Position numbers and translations under genes: made by a program | Part shown: positions 44,049 through 52,652 of the stretch, in pieces | Numbering within the stretch: the first letter of the stretch is position 1 | Layout of the letters: every line of letters starts with the position of its first letter | The notes under the pieces: model-generated | What the model saw: the letters and a program-made list of their open reading frames with translations, nothing else | Database searches by the model: none | What the model was told of the DNA's origin: nothing | From: Sinomicrobium soli | GTDB taxonomy: Bacteria > Bacteroidota > Bacteroidia > Flavobacteriales > Flavobacteriaceae | Length of the DNA stretch: 64,000 nucleotides | Assembly: GCF_003285545.1 (NCBI RefSeq) | Contig: NZ_QLNV01000004.1 | Location: 248,001 to 312,000 of the forward strand | Reading direction: 5' to 3'

Positions 44049-44900
44049 ATGACTTTAAGAAAAGCGCAGTCCCGTTTTCGTTTTGATCAAAAGGAACGAA
44101 ACGGGATTTTCTTTTTACTGGTTTTTATACTGTTGCTGCAGCCGGTTTTTCTCGGGATGGAAAGGGCTTTTCTGATAATGGCCCCGGAAGGGACGGCGGG
44201 ACCGGATACTACAGGTATTGATGACTATGCTGTTTATGCCGGGAAATATACGTATAACCCCAACTTCCTGACCGATTACAGGGGGTATGTATTAGGGATG
44301 ACCACCGAAGAAATAGACCGGCTTCACCGCTTCAGGTCTGAGGGGGCATATGTGGCAGATATCCGGGAATTTGCCCGGGTAACCGGTATGGAAAAAGAAA
44401 GATCGTGGAAAATGGAACCTTATTTGCGTTTCCCCGAAAAGAAGGCAAAGGAAAGCTTTTACCGGGCACCGGTATCCGGAGAAAGGGAATACCTGGAAAA
44501 AGCCGATCTTAACCTCGCTGATGAAATTGCTCTTGACAGGGTATACGGGATCGGCGAGACATTGTCCCGGCGTATTGTAAAATACCGCAGGCTTCTGGGT
44601 GGTTTCTCTCTCGACGAACAATTGTTTGAAGTGTACGGCCTTGATTCCGTAGCGGCCCGCCGGGTCCTGGAACGGTTTGAAGTGAGGTCCGTTCCCCGGA
44701 TCAGGAAACTCGATATCAACAAAGTTTCTGTAAGTGAATTGCAGTCACTGGCATATCTGAACCGGGAAGAAGCGATGAAGATAGTGGCCTATCGCACAGT
44801 GGCCGGGCATGTGAAAAGCGTGGATGAACTCCGTAAAATTGAAGATTTTCCGCCGGCGAAGATTGACAGAATTAAACTATATTTGACCGCTGAACCGTAG
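44049..44900 (+). CDS. helix-hairpin-helix (ComEA-like) protein
   Basis: 283 residues from ATG 44049. A membrane helix near residues 20-38 (GIFFLLVFILLLQPVFLGM) anchors the protein; the rest holds several HhH-type segments (LADEIALDRVYGIGETLSRRIVKYRRLLGGF; LDINKVSVSELQSLAYLNREEAMKIVAYR). ComEA proteins bind DNA non-specifically outside the membrane. A DNA-binding or scaffold role is plausible but not shown. It begins 28 bases after the MetS-like gene. Confidence 0.88.
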   Translation: MTLRKAQSRFRFDQKERNGIFFLLVFILLLQPVFLGMERAFLIMAPEGTAGPDTTGIDDYAVYAGKYTYNPNFLTDYRGYVLGMTTEEIDRLHRFRSEGAYVADIREFARVTGMEKERSWKMEPYLRFPEKKAKESFYRAPVSGEREYLEKADLNLADEIALDRVYGIGETLSRRIVKYRRLLGGFSLDEQLFEVYGLDSVAARRVLERFEVRSVPRIRKLDINKVSVSELQSLAYLNREEAMKIVAYRTVAGHVKSVDELRKIEDFPPAKIDRIKLYLTAEP

Positions 44901-45120
44901 GCGTCCATCAGTGTTTTTGTATGGAGGTTTCTGGTATACAGTTTGTTAAGGCGGAAAAGCATAGGGAAGGGAGTTCTGAAGCATTGGGGAGATATGTTTT
45001 CTGCCTGTTATTTTTAGATCGTATTTTAAACATTAATAGTTTGGTGATTACGTTTGAGTGTCGTAATTTTACCTGCTTTTATTGTTTGATTATCATGTAT
45101 TTAATTAAATAAAGAGATAG

Positions 45121-46287
45121 ATGGGTATCGATGTAATGGGCACTATGAACTTCGATTATTCCGAGACACAGGGAATGGTCAAGGCTTCTGCGAAAGACTT
45201 TGCAACACAATTTATAAAGCCCCATGTGATGGCATGGGACGAGGCCCAGGAGTTTCCTGTGGAGTTATTTAAAAAGGCAGGTGAGTTTGGTTTTATGGGG
45301 GTGTTGGTACCCGGGCAATACGGGGGCTCCGGACTGGGGTATCACGAGTATATCGCAATTATAGAGGAAATATCAAAGATCGATCCGTCTATCGGGCTTT
45401 CTGTGGCGGCACACAATTCTCTTTGTACCAACCATATACTGGAATTCGGGAATGAGGAACAAAAACAGCGCTGGTTGCCGAGGCTGGCTACCGGGGAGTG
45501 GATCGGCGCATGGGGGCTTACGGAACACAACACCGGTTCTGATGCAGGGGGGATGAATACCACTGCAGTGAAGGACGGAACGGAATGGGTGATCAACGGT
45601 GCCAAGAATTTCATTACCCATGGTAAGAGCGGGGATATTGCCGTGGTGATCGTTCGCACCGGAGAGAAAGGAGATTCGAAGGGAATGACCGCTTTTGCGG
45701 TAGAAAGGGGGACTCCCGGTTTCGGCAGCGGGAAAAAAGAAGATAAGCTCGGGATGAGGGCCAGTGAGACCGCCGAACTGATATTCGACAATTGCCGTAT
45801 CCCGGATGCCAACAGGCTGGGGGAAGTAGGGGAAGGCTTTGTGCAGTCGATGAAAGTGCTGGACGGAGGACGTATTTCCATTGGCGCCTTGTCGCTGGGT
45901 ATCGCCAAGGGAGCTTATGAGGCCGCGCTTAAATATTCCAAAGAGAGAAAACAGTTCGGAAAACCGATATGTGAGTTCCAGGGGATCTCGTTCAAACTGG
46001 CTGATATGGCTACCGAAATAGAGGCTTCCGAGCTCCTGTTGCACAAGGCGGCTTTCGGTAAGAATGCGGGAAGGCCGGTAACCCGGATCAGTGCGATGGC
46101 AAAGATGTATGCTTCGGAAACCTGTGTAAGAGCTGCCAATGAAGCGGTGCAGATCCACGGGGGATACGGGTATACCAAAGACTTTCCGGTAGAGAAGTTT
46201 TACAGGGATGCGAAACTGTGTACTATAGGTGAAGGGACCACGGAGATACAGAAAGTAGTTATTTCCAGGCATATCCTGAAAGGGTAA
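45121..46287 (+). CDS. acyl-CoA dehydrogenase
   Basis: 388 residues. It oxidises acyl-CoA to enoyl-CoA with FAD. Family motifs [44 protein letters not shown] and [36 protein letters not shown] are intact, with the catalytic Glu in GEGT. The alternative start MNFDYSETQ (8 codons in) matches homologues more closely. A TTTG-like upstream box and a TATTGTTTG near 45085 suggest its own promoter. Confidence 0.95.
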   Translation: MGIDVMGTMNFDYSETQGMVKASAKDFATQFIKPHVMAWDEAQEFPVELFKKAGEFGFMGVLVPGQYGGSGLGYHEYIAIIEEISKIDPSIGLSVAAHNSLCTNHILEFGNEEQKQRWLPRLATGEWIGAWGLTEHNTGSDAGGMNTTAVKDGTEWVINGAKNFITHGKSGDIAVVIVRTGEKGDSKGMTAFAVERGTPGFGSGKKEDKLGMRASETAELIFDNCRIPDANRLGEVGEGFVQSMKVLDGGRISIGALSLGIAKGAYEAALKYSKERKQFGKPICEFQGISFKLADMATEIEASELLLHKAAFGKNAGRPVTRISAMAKMYASETCVRAANEAVQIHGGYGYTKDFPVEKFYRDAKLCTIGEGTTEIQKVVISRHILKG

Positions 46288-46399
46288 TCAATGCTTCCGG
46301 AGTTGTAAAGCCCGAAATACAGCGTCCCTGATTCAGTGATAGACTTGGCTATTATAGTACTAATAACTACGAACTAACCACTAAAAAAGAAATTTTCTG

Positions 46400-46430
46400 T
46401 TGTGTATGTAATACGGATACCGTACATTTG
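46400..46430 (+). promoter_or_regulatory. rpsU promoter
   Basis: TTG (46400-46402), 20 bases, TACATTTG (46423-46430), followed by CAGTCC. The 14 bases TACATTTGCAGTCC are identical to those of the tRNA promoter at 48077. Confidence 0.75.
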
Positions 46431-46443
46431 CAGTCCCAAAAGA

Positions 46444-46449
46444 GAGGAG
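46444..46449 (+). promoter_or_regulatory. strong Shine-Dalgarno sequence ahead of rpsU
   Basis: GAGGAGGTGG lies at about 46443-46453, 8 bases before the rpsU ATG at 46461. The core GGAGGT matches the anti-Shine-Dalgarno sequence, while nearly all other genes here lack one. Confidence 0.85.
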
Positions 46450-46460
46450 GTGGTTAAGAT

Positions 46461-46655
46461 ATGTTGATAATACCGATTAAAGAAGGAGAAAATATAGACA
46501 GGGCGCTGAAGCGCTTTAAGAGAAAGTTCGATCGTACGGGGACTATGCGTCAGTTGCGTTCAAGACAGCAGTTCACGAAACCTTCTGTACGAAAGAGAAC
46601 ACAGTTGCAGAAAGCGCAATACATCCAGCATTTGAGGGATGAGGAAGATATTTAA
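46461..46655 (+). CDS. rpsU: 30S ribosomal protein S21
   Basis: 64 residues. MLIIPIKEGENIDRALKRFKRKFDRTGTMRQLRSRQQF is the S21 pattern. S21 helps initiate translation and binds near the anti-Shine-Dalgarno end of 16S rRNA. Notably the leader holds a strong AGGAGG sequence, unusual in this phylum, where such sequences are rare; in some Bacteroidetes the S21 gene is known to have one. A terminator follows. Confidence 0.96.
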   Translation: MLIIPIKEGENIDRALKRFKRKFDRTGTMRQLRSRQQFTKPSVRKRTQLQKAQYIQHLRDEEDI

Positions 46656-46690
46656 GTCTTCTGTTGTCCTGGTCGGATGACCATAAAATA

Positions 46691-46727
46691 AAAAATCCTC
46701 CTGTGGTTTCGCAGGGGGATTTTTTTG
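46691..46727 (+). terminator. intrinsic terminator after rpsU
   Basis: AAAATCCTCCTG pairs with CAGGGGGATTTT (one G-T wobble pair) around an 8-base loop and runs into a T tract. Confidence 0.88.
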
Positions 46728-46749
46728 TTTCCTATCTTTACGTAAAAGA

Positions 46750-47649
46750 ATGAGGAGCATGTCTGTAAAGGCTTTTTTGGATTATTTAAAGCTCGAGAAG
46801 AAATATTCCGGGCATACCGTGAAGGCATATGGCAGAGACCTGTGTTTTTTTGCAGATTTCTGCAAAGCCCGGTTTGAACTTCCGGACATATCGGAGGCTT
46901 CCTATTCCCTGGTGCGGGCCTGGATCGTCAGTATGGTGGATGAAAAGATAAGCAACAGGTCTGTGAACAGGAAGGTGGCCGCGTTGAATTCCTATTACAG
47001 GTTCCTGGTCAGGACGGGAGAGAAGGAGGTCAACCCTCTTTCGGGCCACAAATCGCTCAAGGTATCCCGGAAGGTGGAGGTGCCTTTTTCTGAAGAGGAG
47101 ATGAGAAGGGTGCTGGACGACATATCGTATCCCGATACTTTTGAAGGTATACGCGATCGTTGTGTTATAGAGCTGTTATACGGCACCGGGATGCGAAGAA
47201 GCGAGCTCATAGGCCTGAGACTGGGCGATGTGGATATGAGTGCCGGGACCATAAGGGTTCTGGGCAAGCGGAACAAGGAACGCATAGTACCTGTACTGCC
47301 TCATCTCAGGACAGTGCTGGACGATTATGTAAGGGCGAGGCGTGAAGTAGCTACCGGGGCCTCGGGCGATGTCTTAATTTTAGTTAAAAACGGTAATAAA
47401 GTTTACCCTGCTCTTGTTTATAGGTTAATAAATAGTTACCTTAGTAAGGTGTCTTTGAAAGTCAAAAAGAGTCCGCATGTGCTTCGGCACACTTTTGCGA
47501 CTCATGTGCTTAACAAGGGCGCAGATCTGAATTCGGTAAAGGAATTGCTGGGGCATTCCAGCCTGGCCTCGACCCAGGTGTATACTCACAACAGTATAGC
47601 GCAACTGAAAAAGGTATACGGGGAGGCACATCCCAGGAATAAAAAGTAA
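46750..47649 (+). CDS. xerC: XerC/XerD-type tyrosine recombinase
   Basis: 299 residues. An N-terminal SAM-like core-binding domain (FLDYLKLEKKYSGHTVKAYGRDL) precedes the catalytic domain with R in LLYGTGMRRSELIGL, HVLRHTFATH (H-x-x-R) and the nucleophile Tyr in STQVYTH. It resolves chromosome dimers at dif and may be the only Xer of its kind nearby. The start could be the ATG at 46759 (MSVKAF). It lies between rpsU and hpf, a conserved order. Confidence 0.93.
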   Translation: MRSMSVKAFLDYLKLEKKYSGHTVKAYGRDLCFFADFCKARFELPDISEASYSLVRAWIVSMVDEKISNRSVNRKVAALNSYYRFLVRTGEKEVNPLSGHKSLKVSRKVEVPFSEEEMRRVLDDISYPDTFEGIRDRCVIELLYGTGMRRSELIGLRLGDVDMSAGTIRVLGKRNKERIVPVLPHLRTVLDDYVRARREVATGASGDVLILVKNGNKVYPALVYRLINSYLSKVSLKVKKSPHVLRHTFATHVLNKGADLNSVKELLGHSSLASTQVYTHNSIAQLKKVYGEAHPRNKK

Positions 47650-47730
47650 TTCTGCAGCCGTTAAAACTATGTTTAATCTATGGAAGCCCGTGTCTTTACA
47701 GGCAGGTGCTTTCGCAATACCCTAAGTGTT

Positions 47731-48033
47731 ATGAGAGTGAGCACGCAATCAGTGAATTTTGCCATCGATGCGAAATTAGTGGATTTTATTCAGAAGAGGA
47801 TGGATAAGCTGGATACTTACTACGACAGGATAGTGTCTTCTGATGTTTATCTCAAGGTGGAGAACACCAGTGTCAAGGAGAATAAGATCGTGGAGGTCAA
47901 GGTCCATGTTCCGGGCGATGAATTTATCGTAAAAAAACAGTGTAAAACCTTCGAGGAAGGAATTGATACTGCTGCCGGTTCCCTGGAGCGATTGCTGGTG
48001 AAAAGGAAGGAAAAACTCAGGGCTCATATGTGA
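47731..48033 (+). CDS. hpf: ribosome hibernation promoting factor / translation inhibitor RaiA
   Basis: 100 residues from ATG 47731 (MRVSTQSVNFAIDAKLVDFIQKRMDKLDTYYDRI). The single short-HPF domain carries the family KVEVKVHVPGDEFIVKKQCKTFEEGIDTAAGSLERLL segment and a basic end. It binds idle ribosomes in stationary phase. A longer start at 47680 adds unconserved residues. It lies upstream of the tRNA cluster. Confidence 0.94.
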   Translation: MRVSTQSVNFAIDAKLVDFIQKRMDKLDTYYDRIVSSDVYLKVENTSVKENKIVEVKVHVPGDEFIVKKQCKTFEEGIDTAAGSLERLLVKRKEKLRAHM

Positions 48034-48055
48034 TTAAAAAAAATGGAAAAATGTT

Positions 48056-48084
48056 TTGAATAAAAAAATAAATATATACATTTG
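48056..48084 (+). promoter_or_regulatory. promoter of the tRNA cluster
   Basis: TTG (48056-48058), 18 bases, TACATTTG (48077-48084), followed by CAGTCC, the same 14 bases as at the rpsU promoter. Confidence 0.8.
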
Positions 48085-48201
48085 CAGTCCGTTAGAAATA
48101 GCGGACTTTTTTTATGGTTTAAAGTTATCCGGCCATACCCGCCGGTCTCCGGAAAAGAGGGCGGTGACGGACGATAACTGTTGAAATTTTGAAACCGGTA
48201 C

Positions 48202-48283
48202 GGGGAGATACTCAAGCGGCCAACGAGGACAGACTGTAAATCTGTTGGTTTTACCTTCGCAGGTTCGAATCCTGCTCTCCCCA
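48202..48283 (+). tRNA. tRNA-Tyr (GTA)
   Basis: 82 bases, class II with a long variable arm. The acceptor GGGGAGA pairs with TCTCCCC; anticodon loop CTGTAAA gives GTA; T loop GGTTCGAATCC. CCA is not encoded. Confidence 0.95.
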
Positions 48284-48284
48284 C

Positions 48285-48348
48285 AAAGTTTCCGGATCGT
48301 TGGCGTCAAAAGCCAAAGGTTTTTGTAAGCCGACGATCCGGAAACTTT
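48285..48348. repeat. 64-base hairpin between tRNA-Tyr and tRNA-Gly
   Basis: Two 20-base arms (48285-48304 and 48329-48348) pair fully with one G-T wobble; the 24-base loop can form a second helix (CAAAAGCC with GGTTTTTG). It begins two bases after tRNA-Tyr. Confidence 0.85.
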
Positions 48349-48350
48349 GA

Positions 48351-48398
48351 GTAAGGGTCCCCCTTACGGATCACCGAGCGCAGCGAGGTAATCCTTTT
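48351..48398 (+). terminator. two small hairpins, the second followed by T
   Basis: GTAAGGG-TCC-CCCTTAC (48351-48367) is followed by GGAT-ACC paired with GGT-ATCC around 11 bases (48368-48394) and TTTT. A terminator or processing signal is inferred. From here to tRNA-Gly (48508) no gene is visible. Confidence 0.5.
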
Positions 48399-48507
48399 GT
48401 GGACAGGAGTTGAGCCGGAGTTTTTGTGGAGGTACAGGTCCTGGGGAAGATGATGAAGTGGAAGTTTGTTGTTTTCTTATCAGAAGAATGAAAATCTGAA
48501 ATAATAT

Positions 48508-48580
48508 GCGGGAGTAGCTCAGTTGGTAGAGCGTCAGCCTTCCAAGCTGAATGTCGCGAGTTCGAACCTCGTCTCCCGCT
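48508..48580 (+). tRNA. tRNA-Gly (TCC)
   Basis: 73 bases. Acceptor GCGGGAG pairs with CTCCCGC; anticodon loop CTTCCAA gives TCC; T arm GCGAGTTCGAACCTCGT is intact. Confidence 0.96.
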
Positions 48581-48613
48581 CTTGTCTTTCCCTGGAAACC
48601 AGGGGTTATAATT

Positions 48614-48685
48614 GCCGACGTAGCTCAGGGGTAGAGCGTTTCCTTGGTAAGGAAGAGGTCACGGGTTCAAATCCCGTCGTTGGCT
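48614..48685 (+). tRNA. tRNA-Thr (GGT)
   Basis: 72 bases. Acceptor GCCGACG pairs with CGTTGGC (with G-T pairs); anticodon loop TTGGTAA gives GGT; T arm CGGGTTCAAATCCCG. It directly precedes tuf. Confidence 0.95.
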
Positions 48686-48696
48686 CACGGAGAACT

Positions 48697-48704
48697 TAAA
48701 TTTG
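48697..48704 (+). promoter_or_regulatory. possible -7 box of a tuf promoter
   Basis: TAAATTTG (48697-48704) matches the -7 consensus and lies just after tRNA-Thr, but no TTG stands at the usual distance (the nearest, inside the tRNA, is 14 bases away). tuf may instead be read from the tRNA promoter. Confidence 0.4.
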
Positions 48705-48740
48705 AACACTAATATATAACTAAGATTAAATTATTGAATC

Positions 48741-49928
48741 ATGGCAAAGGAAACTTTTGATCGTTCCAAACCGCACCTCAATATCGGTACTATTGGACAC
48801 GTGGATCACGGTAAAACAACTCTAACCGCAGCTATTACCAAAGTTTTGGCGGATGCCGGTTTTTCTGAGGCAAGAAGTTTTGATCAGATTGATAACGCTC
48901 CGGAAGAAAAAGAAAGGGGTATCACTATTAATACATCTCACGTAGAATATCAGACAGCGAACCGTCACTATGCACACGTTGACTGTCCCGGTCACGCCGA
49001 CTACGTAAAGAACATGGTTACCGGTGCTGCCCAGATGGACGGTGCTATCCTGGTTGTTGCTGCTACTGACGGTCCTATGCCTCAGACACGTGAGCACATC
49101 CTTCTCGGACGTCAGGTTGGTGTTCCCCGTATTGTGGTTTTCCTGAACAAAGTTGACCTTGTTGACGATCCTGAGCTGCTTGAGCTCGTTGATATGGAAG
49201 TAAGGGATCTGCTGAGCTTCTATGACTATGACGGAGATAACGGTCCTGTTATCCAGGGGTCTGCTCTTGGTGCGCTTAACGGTGAGCAGGAGTGGGTTGA
49301 TACCGTACTGAAACTTATGGAAGCTGTAGATGAGTGGATCGAGCTGCCGCAAAGGGATGTGGACAAAGACTTCCTGATGCCTGTTGAAGATGTATTTACT
49401 ATTACAGGCCGTGGTACCGTAGCTACAGGACGTATCGAAACTGGTGTTGCCAAAACCGGTGACCCCGTTGAGATCATCGGTATGGGAGCTGAGAAACTGA
49501 CTTCTACCATTACCGGGGTTGAGATGTTCCGTAAGATACTGGACAGAGGTGAGGCCGGAGATAACGTAGGTCTTCTTTTGAGGGGTATTGAAAAGACCCA
49601 GATCAAAAGAGGTATGGTTATCTGTAAGCCCGGATCTGTAACTCCTCACGCCAAATTCAAGGCTGAGGTATATATCCTGAAAAAAGAAGAAGGTGGTCGT
49701 CACACACCATTCCACAACAACTACCGTCCCCAGTTCTACGTACGTACGACTGACGTGACAGGAACTATTTCCCTGCCTGACGGAGTTGAAATGGTAATGC
49801 CCGGTGACAACCTTACCATTACCGTTGAGCTGATCCAGCCTATCGCTCTTAACGTTGGTCTGCGTTTCGCGATCCGTGAAGGTGGTAGAACGGTAGGTGC
49901 CGGACAGGTTACCGAAATATTAGACTAA
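48741..49928 (+). CDS. tuf: translation elongation factor Tu
   Basis: 395 residues. The GTPase brings aminoacyl-tRNA to the ribosome. The P-loop GHVDHGKTT, switch region [26 protein letters not shown] and NKVD motifs are intact, followed by domains 2 and 3. Codon use is biased toward frequent codons (for example many GGT and GTT), unlike the neighbouring genes, as expected for a highly expressed gene. It is followed by a terminator-like hairpin and tRNA-Trp. Confidence 0.98.
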   Translation: MAKETFDRSKPHLNIGTIGHVDHGKTTLTAAITKVLADAGFSEARSFDQIDNAPEEKERGITINTSHVEYQTANRHYAHVDCPGHADYVKNMVTGAAQMDGAILVVAATDGPMPQTREHILLGRQVGVPRIVVFLNKVDLVDDPELLELVDMEVRDLLSFYDYDGDNGPVIQGSALGALNGEQEWVDTVLKLMEAVDEWIELPQRDVDKDFLMPVEDVFTITGRGTVATGRIETGVAKTGDPVEIIGMGAEKLTSTITGVEMFRKILDRGEAGDNVGLLLRGIEKTQIKRGMVICKPGSVTPHAKFKAEVYILKKEEGGRHTPFHNNYRPQFYVRTTDVTGTISLPDGVEMVMPGDNLTITVELIQPIALNVGLRFAIREGGRTVGAGQVTEILD

Positions 49929-49953
49929 TTCCAGTCTTGGTTTTATATAAGTA

Positions 49954-49993
49954 AAAGCCGGAAGAGCTTGAATTTCCAAGCGCTTCCGGCTTT
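49954..49993 (+). terminator. hairpin between tuf and tRNA-Trp
   Basis: Two 17-base arms (49954-49970 and 49977-49993) pair with one A-G mismatch around AATTTC. The right arm ends in TTT directly before the tRNA. It may end the tuf transcript or separate tuf from the downstream tRNA-secE transcript. Confidence 0.75.
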
Positions 49994-49997
49994 ACCA

Positions 49998-50068
49998 ACG
50001 GGTGTAGTTCAAGGGTAGAATAGCGGTCTCCAAAACCGTTGATGGGAGTTCGAATCTCTCCACCCGTG
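49998..50068 (+). tRNA. tRNA-Trp (CCA)
   Basis: 71 bases. Acceptor ACGGGTG pairs with CACCCGT; anticodon loop CTCCAAA gives CCA; T arm GGGAGTTCGAATCTCTC. It is the tRNA sensed by the trp attenuator described at 31355-31417. Confidence 0.95.
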
Positions 50069-50082
50069 CAAATAAAGTAAAG

Positions 50083-50274
50083 ATGACAATAGTAGGTTAT
50101 ATCAAAGAATCCTTCGGGGAATTGAAGCATAACGTTACCTGGCCGTCCTGGGCCGAAGGGCAGAGACTGATGGTTGTGGTTGCGGTTTTTTCCATATTGT
50201 TTTCTTTGGCTATATGGGGGGTTGATCTGGCTTTCGGAGAGCTGATCAGTCTTTATTATAGTAGATTAAGTTAA
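50083..50274 (+). CDS. secE: preprotein translocase subunit SecE
   Basis: 63 residues with one membrane helix (about 30-55). IVGYIKESFGELKHNVTWPSWAEGQRLMVVVAVFSILFSLAIWGVD is the single-helix SecE pattern. SecE is an essential part of SecYEG. It lies between tRNA-Trp and nusG, the usual order. Confidence 0.95.
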   Translation: MTIVGYIKESFGELKHNVTWPSWAEGQRLMVVVAVFSILFSLAIWGVDLAFGELISLYYSRLS

Positions 50275-50291
50275 CATACGAACAGAGAGCA

Positions 50292-50843
50292 ATGGCAGAA
50301 GCGTTAGTGAAACAATGGTATGTGGTCAGAGCGGTCAGCGGCCAGGAAAATAAGGTGAAGTCGTACATAGAGAACGAGATCGCCCGCCTTGGCTATTCCG
50401 ATTATGTAGACGAAGTGCTCGTGCCTACCGAAAAAGTGGTTCAGATACGCAACGGAAAGAAAGTGAACAAGGAGCGTGTTTATTTTCCGGGATATGTAAT
50501 GGTGAAAGCCAATCTCGGGGGCGAGGTTGCTCATATTATCAAATCGGTTACCGGAGTGATCAGCTTCCTGGGTGAAGTTAAGGGAGGTGACCCCGTGCCA
50601 TTGCGCAAATCTGAAGTGAACAGGATGCTCGGAAAAGTTGACGAGCTTTCTGTTAAGACCGATAATGTGGTTATTCCCTATACGGTCGGAGAGACCGTAA
50701 AGGTTATAGACGGGCCGTTTAACGGCTTTAACGGTACAGTGGAAAAGGTGAACGAGGAAAAGCGGAAGCTCGAGGTGATGGTGAAGATCTTCGGACGCAA
50801 GACTCCGCTGGAACTGAGTTATATGCAGGTAGAGAAAATTTAA
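50292..50843 (+). CDS. nusG: transcription termination/antitermination factor NusG
   Basis: 183 residues. An NGN domain (WYVVRAVSGQENKVKSYIENE; PGYVMVKANLGGEVAHIIKSVTGVISFLG) precedes a KOW domain (VKVIDGPFNGFNGTVEKVNEEKRKLEVMVKIFGRKTPLELSYMQVEKI). It binds RNA polymerase and links it to Rho or the ribosome. It is 17 bases after secE. Confidence 0.97.
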   Translation: MAEALVKQWYVVRAVSGQENKVKSYIENEIARLGYSDYVDEVLVPTEKVVQIRNGKKVNKERVYFPGYVMVKANLGGEVAHIIKSVTGVISFLGEVKGGDPVPLRKSEVNRMLGKVDELSVKTDNVVIPYTVGETVKVIDGPFNGFNGTVEKVNEEKRKLEVMVKIFGRKTPLELSYMQVEKI

Positions 50844-50857
50844 ATGTTACATATACA

Positions 50858-50889
50858 GAAGTGTCTTGCTTCCTTGAATGAGACGCTTC
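50858..50889 (+). promoter_or_regulatory. hairpin in the rplK leader
   Basis: GAAGTGTCT pairs with AGACGCTTC (one G-T pair) around 14 bases, 20 bases before rplK. L1 represses the L11-L1 operon through a leader structure in several bacteria; this is a candidate site. Confidence 0.4.
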
Positions 50890-50909
50890 CTTACATTAAA
50901 TTCTGAACA

Positions 50910-51347
50910 ATGGCAAAAGAAGTTAGTAAAGTAGTTAAACTACAAGTCAGGGGAGGTGCTGCGAACCCGTCGCCACCGGTTGGACCCGCTTTAGGTGCTG
51001 CCGGCGTTAACATCATGGAGTTCTGTAAGCAGTTCAATGCGCGTACACAGGACAAACAGGGTAAGGTTTTACCTGTTGTTATCACGGTTTATAAAGATAA
51101 GTCGTTCGACTTTATCGTAAAGACACCGCCGGCGGCAGTTCAATTGAAGGAAGCGGCTAAGATTAAAAGTGGTTCCGGAGAGCCCAACCGTAAAAAAGTG
51201 GCCAGCATTACCTGGGATCAGGTAAAGGCCATAGCTGAAGACAAAATGCAGGATCTCAATGCATTTACCGTAGAGTCTGCCATGAGCATGGTGGCCGGTA
51301 CAGCGAGGTCTATGGGGATAACGGTTAGTGGTGAGAAGCCTTTTTAA
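50910..51347 (+). CDS. rplK: 50S ribosomal protein L11
   Basis: 145 residues. [36 protein letters not shown] is the proline-rich N-domain that contacts the factor-binding rRNA; the C-domain binds 23S rRNA. Expected length and place, followed by rplA after 19 bases. Confidence 0.98.
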   Translation: MAKEVSKVVKLQVRGGAANPSPPVGPALGAAGVNIMEFCKQFNARTQDKQGKVLPVVITVYKDKSFDFIVKTPPAAVQLKEAAKIKSGSGEPNRKKVASITWDQVKAIAEDKMQDLNAFTVESAMSMVAGTARSMGITVSGEKPF

Positions 51348-51366
51348 ATCTTAAAAGACAAGGAAA

Positions 51367-52056
51367 ATGGCAAAATTGACTAAAAAGAAAAAAGAAGCTT
51401 TAGCTAAAATAGACAGGAACAAGCTGTACTCGGTAAATGAAGCTTCCGCCCTGGTAAAGGAGGTGACGAACGTTAAATTCGATGCTTCCGTAGATATCGC
51501 AGTACGGCTGGGTGTAGACCCGCGTAAGGCAAACCAGATGGTTCGCGGGGTGGTAACGCTTCCTCACGGAACCGGTAAAGACGTAAAGGTACTCGCCCTG
51601 GTGACTCCCGACAAGGAGGCCGAAGCCAAGGAAGCCGGAGCGGATTATGTAGGACTCGATGAGTACCTGCAGAAAATAAAGGAAGGCTGGACCGATGTGG
51701 ATGTGATCATCACCATGCCCAGTGTAATGGGAAAACTCGGACCTCTTGGACGTATACTGGGGCCACGCGGACTGATGCCGAACCCCAAGACAGGTACGGT
51801 AACCATGGATGTGGCCAAGGCAGTCGGTGAAGTAAAGGCCGGTAAGATCGACTTTAAGGTAGATAAGACCGGTATCGTTCATGCAGCTATAGGAAAAGCA
51901 TCGTTCACCCCGGAAAAACTTGCCGGTAATGCGAACGAGCTTATTCAAACATTAATCAAATTAAAACCTACTGCAGCAAAAGGTACCTATATCAAGAGTA
52001 TTCATATGTCCAGTACTATGAGTCCGAGTGTACCTGTTGACCCTAAGGCAGTATAA
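51367..52056 (+). CDS. rplA: 50S ribosomal protein L1
   Basis: 229 residues. The family signature [32 protein letters not shown] and two-domain layout are intact. L1 forms the mobile L1 stalk and is a translational repressor of its own operon in other bacteria. It is followed by rplJ after 23 bases. Confidence 0.98.
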   Translation: MAKLTKKKKEALAKIDRNKLYSVNEASALVKEVTNVKFDASVDIAVRLGVDPRKANQMVRGVVTLPHGTGKDVKVLALVTPDKEAEAKEAGADYVGLDEYLQKIKEGWTDVDVIITMPSVMGKLGPLGRILGPRGLMPNPKTGTVTMDVAKAVGEVKAGKIDFKVDKTGIVHAAIGKASFTPEKLAGNANELIQTLIKLKPTAAKGTYIKSIHMSSTMSPSVPVDPKAV

Positions 52057-52079
52057 GGTAGTTAATAATTCCCTTAATC

Positions 52080-52601
52080 ATGACAAGAGAAGAAAAAGCA
52101 GCGGTAATCAGTGATCTGACCTCACAGTTGGCAGATAATACCAATATCTACCTTGCGGACATATCCGGCCTGGATGCGACAACTACCTCCAACCTGCGTA
52201 GGGCGTGTTTCAAGGCAAATATTAAGCTTGCAATAGTAAAGAATACATTGCTGGCCAAGGCCATGGAGGCCTCTGATAAGGATTTCGGTGAACTGCCTGA
52301 GATACTGAAAGGTAACACCTCACTGATGTTTTCAGAGACCGGAAACGGCCCGGCAAAACTGATAAAGGAGTTCCGCAAAAAATCGGATAAGCCCCTGCTG
52401 AAGGGCGCTTTTATCGAGGAGGCCATCTATGTTGGTGATGAGCAGCTGGACGCACTGGTAAGTATCAAGTCCAAGGAAGAGGTTATCGGAGATATCATTG
52501 CATTGCTGCAATCTCCGGCCAAGAATGTTATTTCCGGCCTGAAGTCAGGTGGCGGAAAACTGGCCGGTATCCTGAAAACCCTGTCCGAAAAAGGAGAGTA
52601 A
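52080..52601 (+). CDS. rplJ: 50S ribosomal protein L10
   Basis: 173 residues. The N-terminal rRNA-binding part (VISDLTSQLADNTNIYLADISGLDATTTSNLRRACFKANIKLAIVKNTLLAKAME) is followed by the C-terminal helix that binds L7/L12 dimers. Expected length. It precedes rplL by 51 bases. Confidence 0.97.
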   Translation: MTREEKAAVISDLTSQLADNTNIYLADISGLDATTTSNLRRACFKANIKLAIVKNTLLAKAMEASDKDFGELPEILKGNTSLMFSETGNGPAKLIKEFRKKSDKPLLKGAFIEEAIYVGDEQLDALVSIKSKEEVIGDIIALLQSPAKNVISGLKSGGGKLAGILKTLSEKGE

Positions 52602-52652
52602 AACGAACGCACTTAATAACAATTATATTTAAATTTTTTAAAAACGATAGAA

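Noticed and set aside
44921-45112. 63-codon plus-strand frame between the HhH protein and acyl-CoA dehydrogenase
   Set aside because: AT-rich, Cys/Phe/Leu-rich composition without family features; it covers the likely promoter of the dehydrogenase.
48024-48309. Minus-strand frames of 65-86 codons covering tRNA-Tyr
   Set aside because: They are translations of the antisense strand of a tRNA (the familiar RIRTCEG type), a common false annotation.
48351-48507. Possible remnant of a GIY-YIG-type gene after tRNA-Tyr
   Set aside because: Such genes often lie beside tRNAs in Bacteroidetes, but no reading frame or motif here supports it.
49909-50130. 73-codon minus-strand frame over tRNA-Trp
   Set aside because: Antisense of a tRNA and the tuf terminator hairpin.
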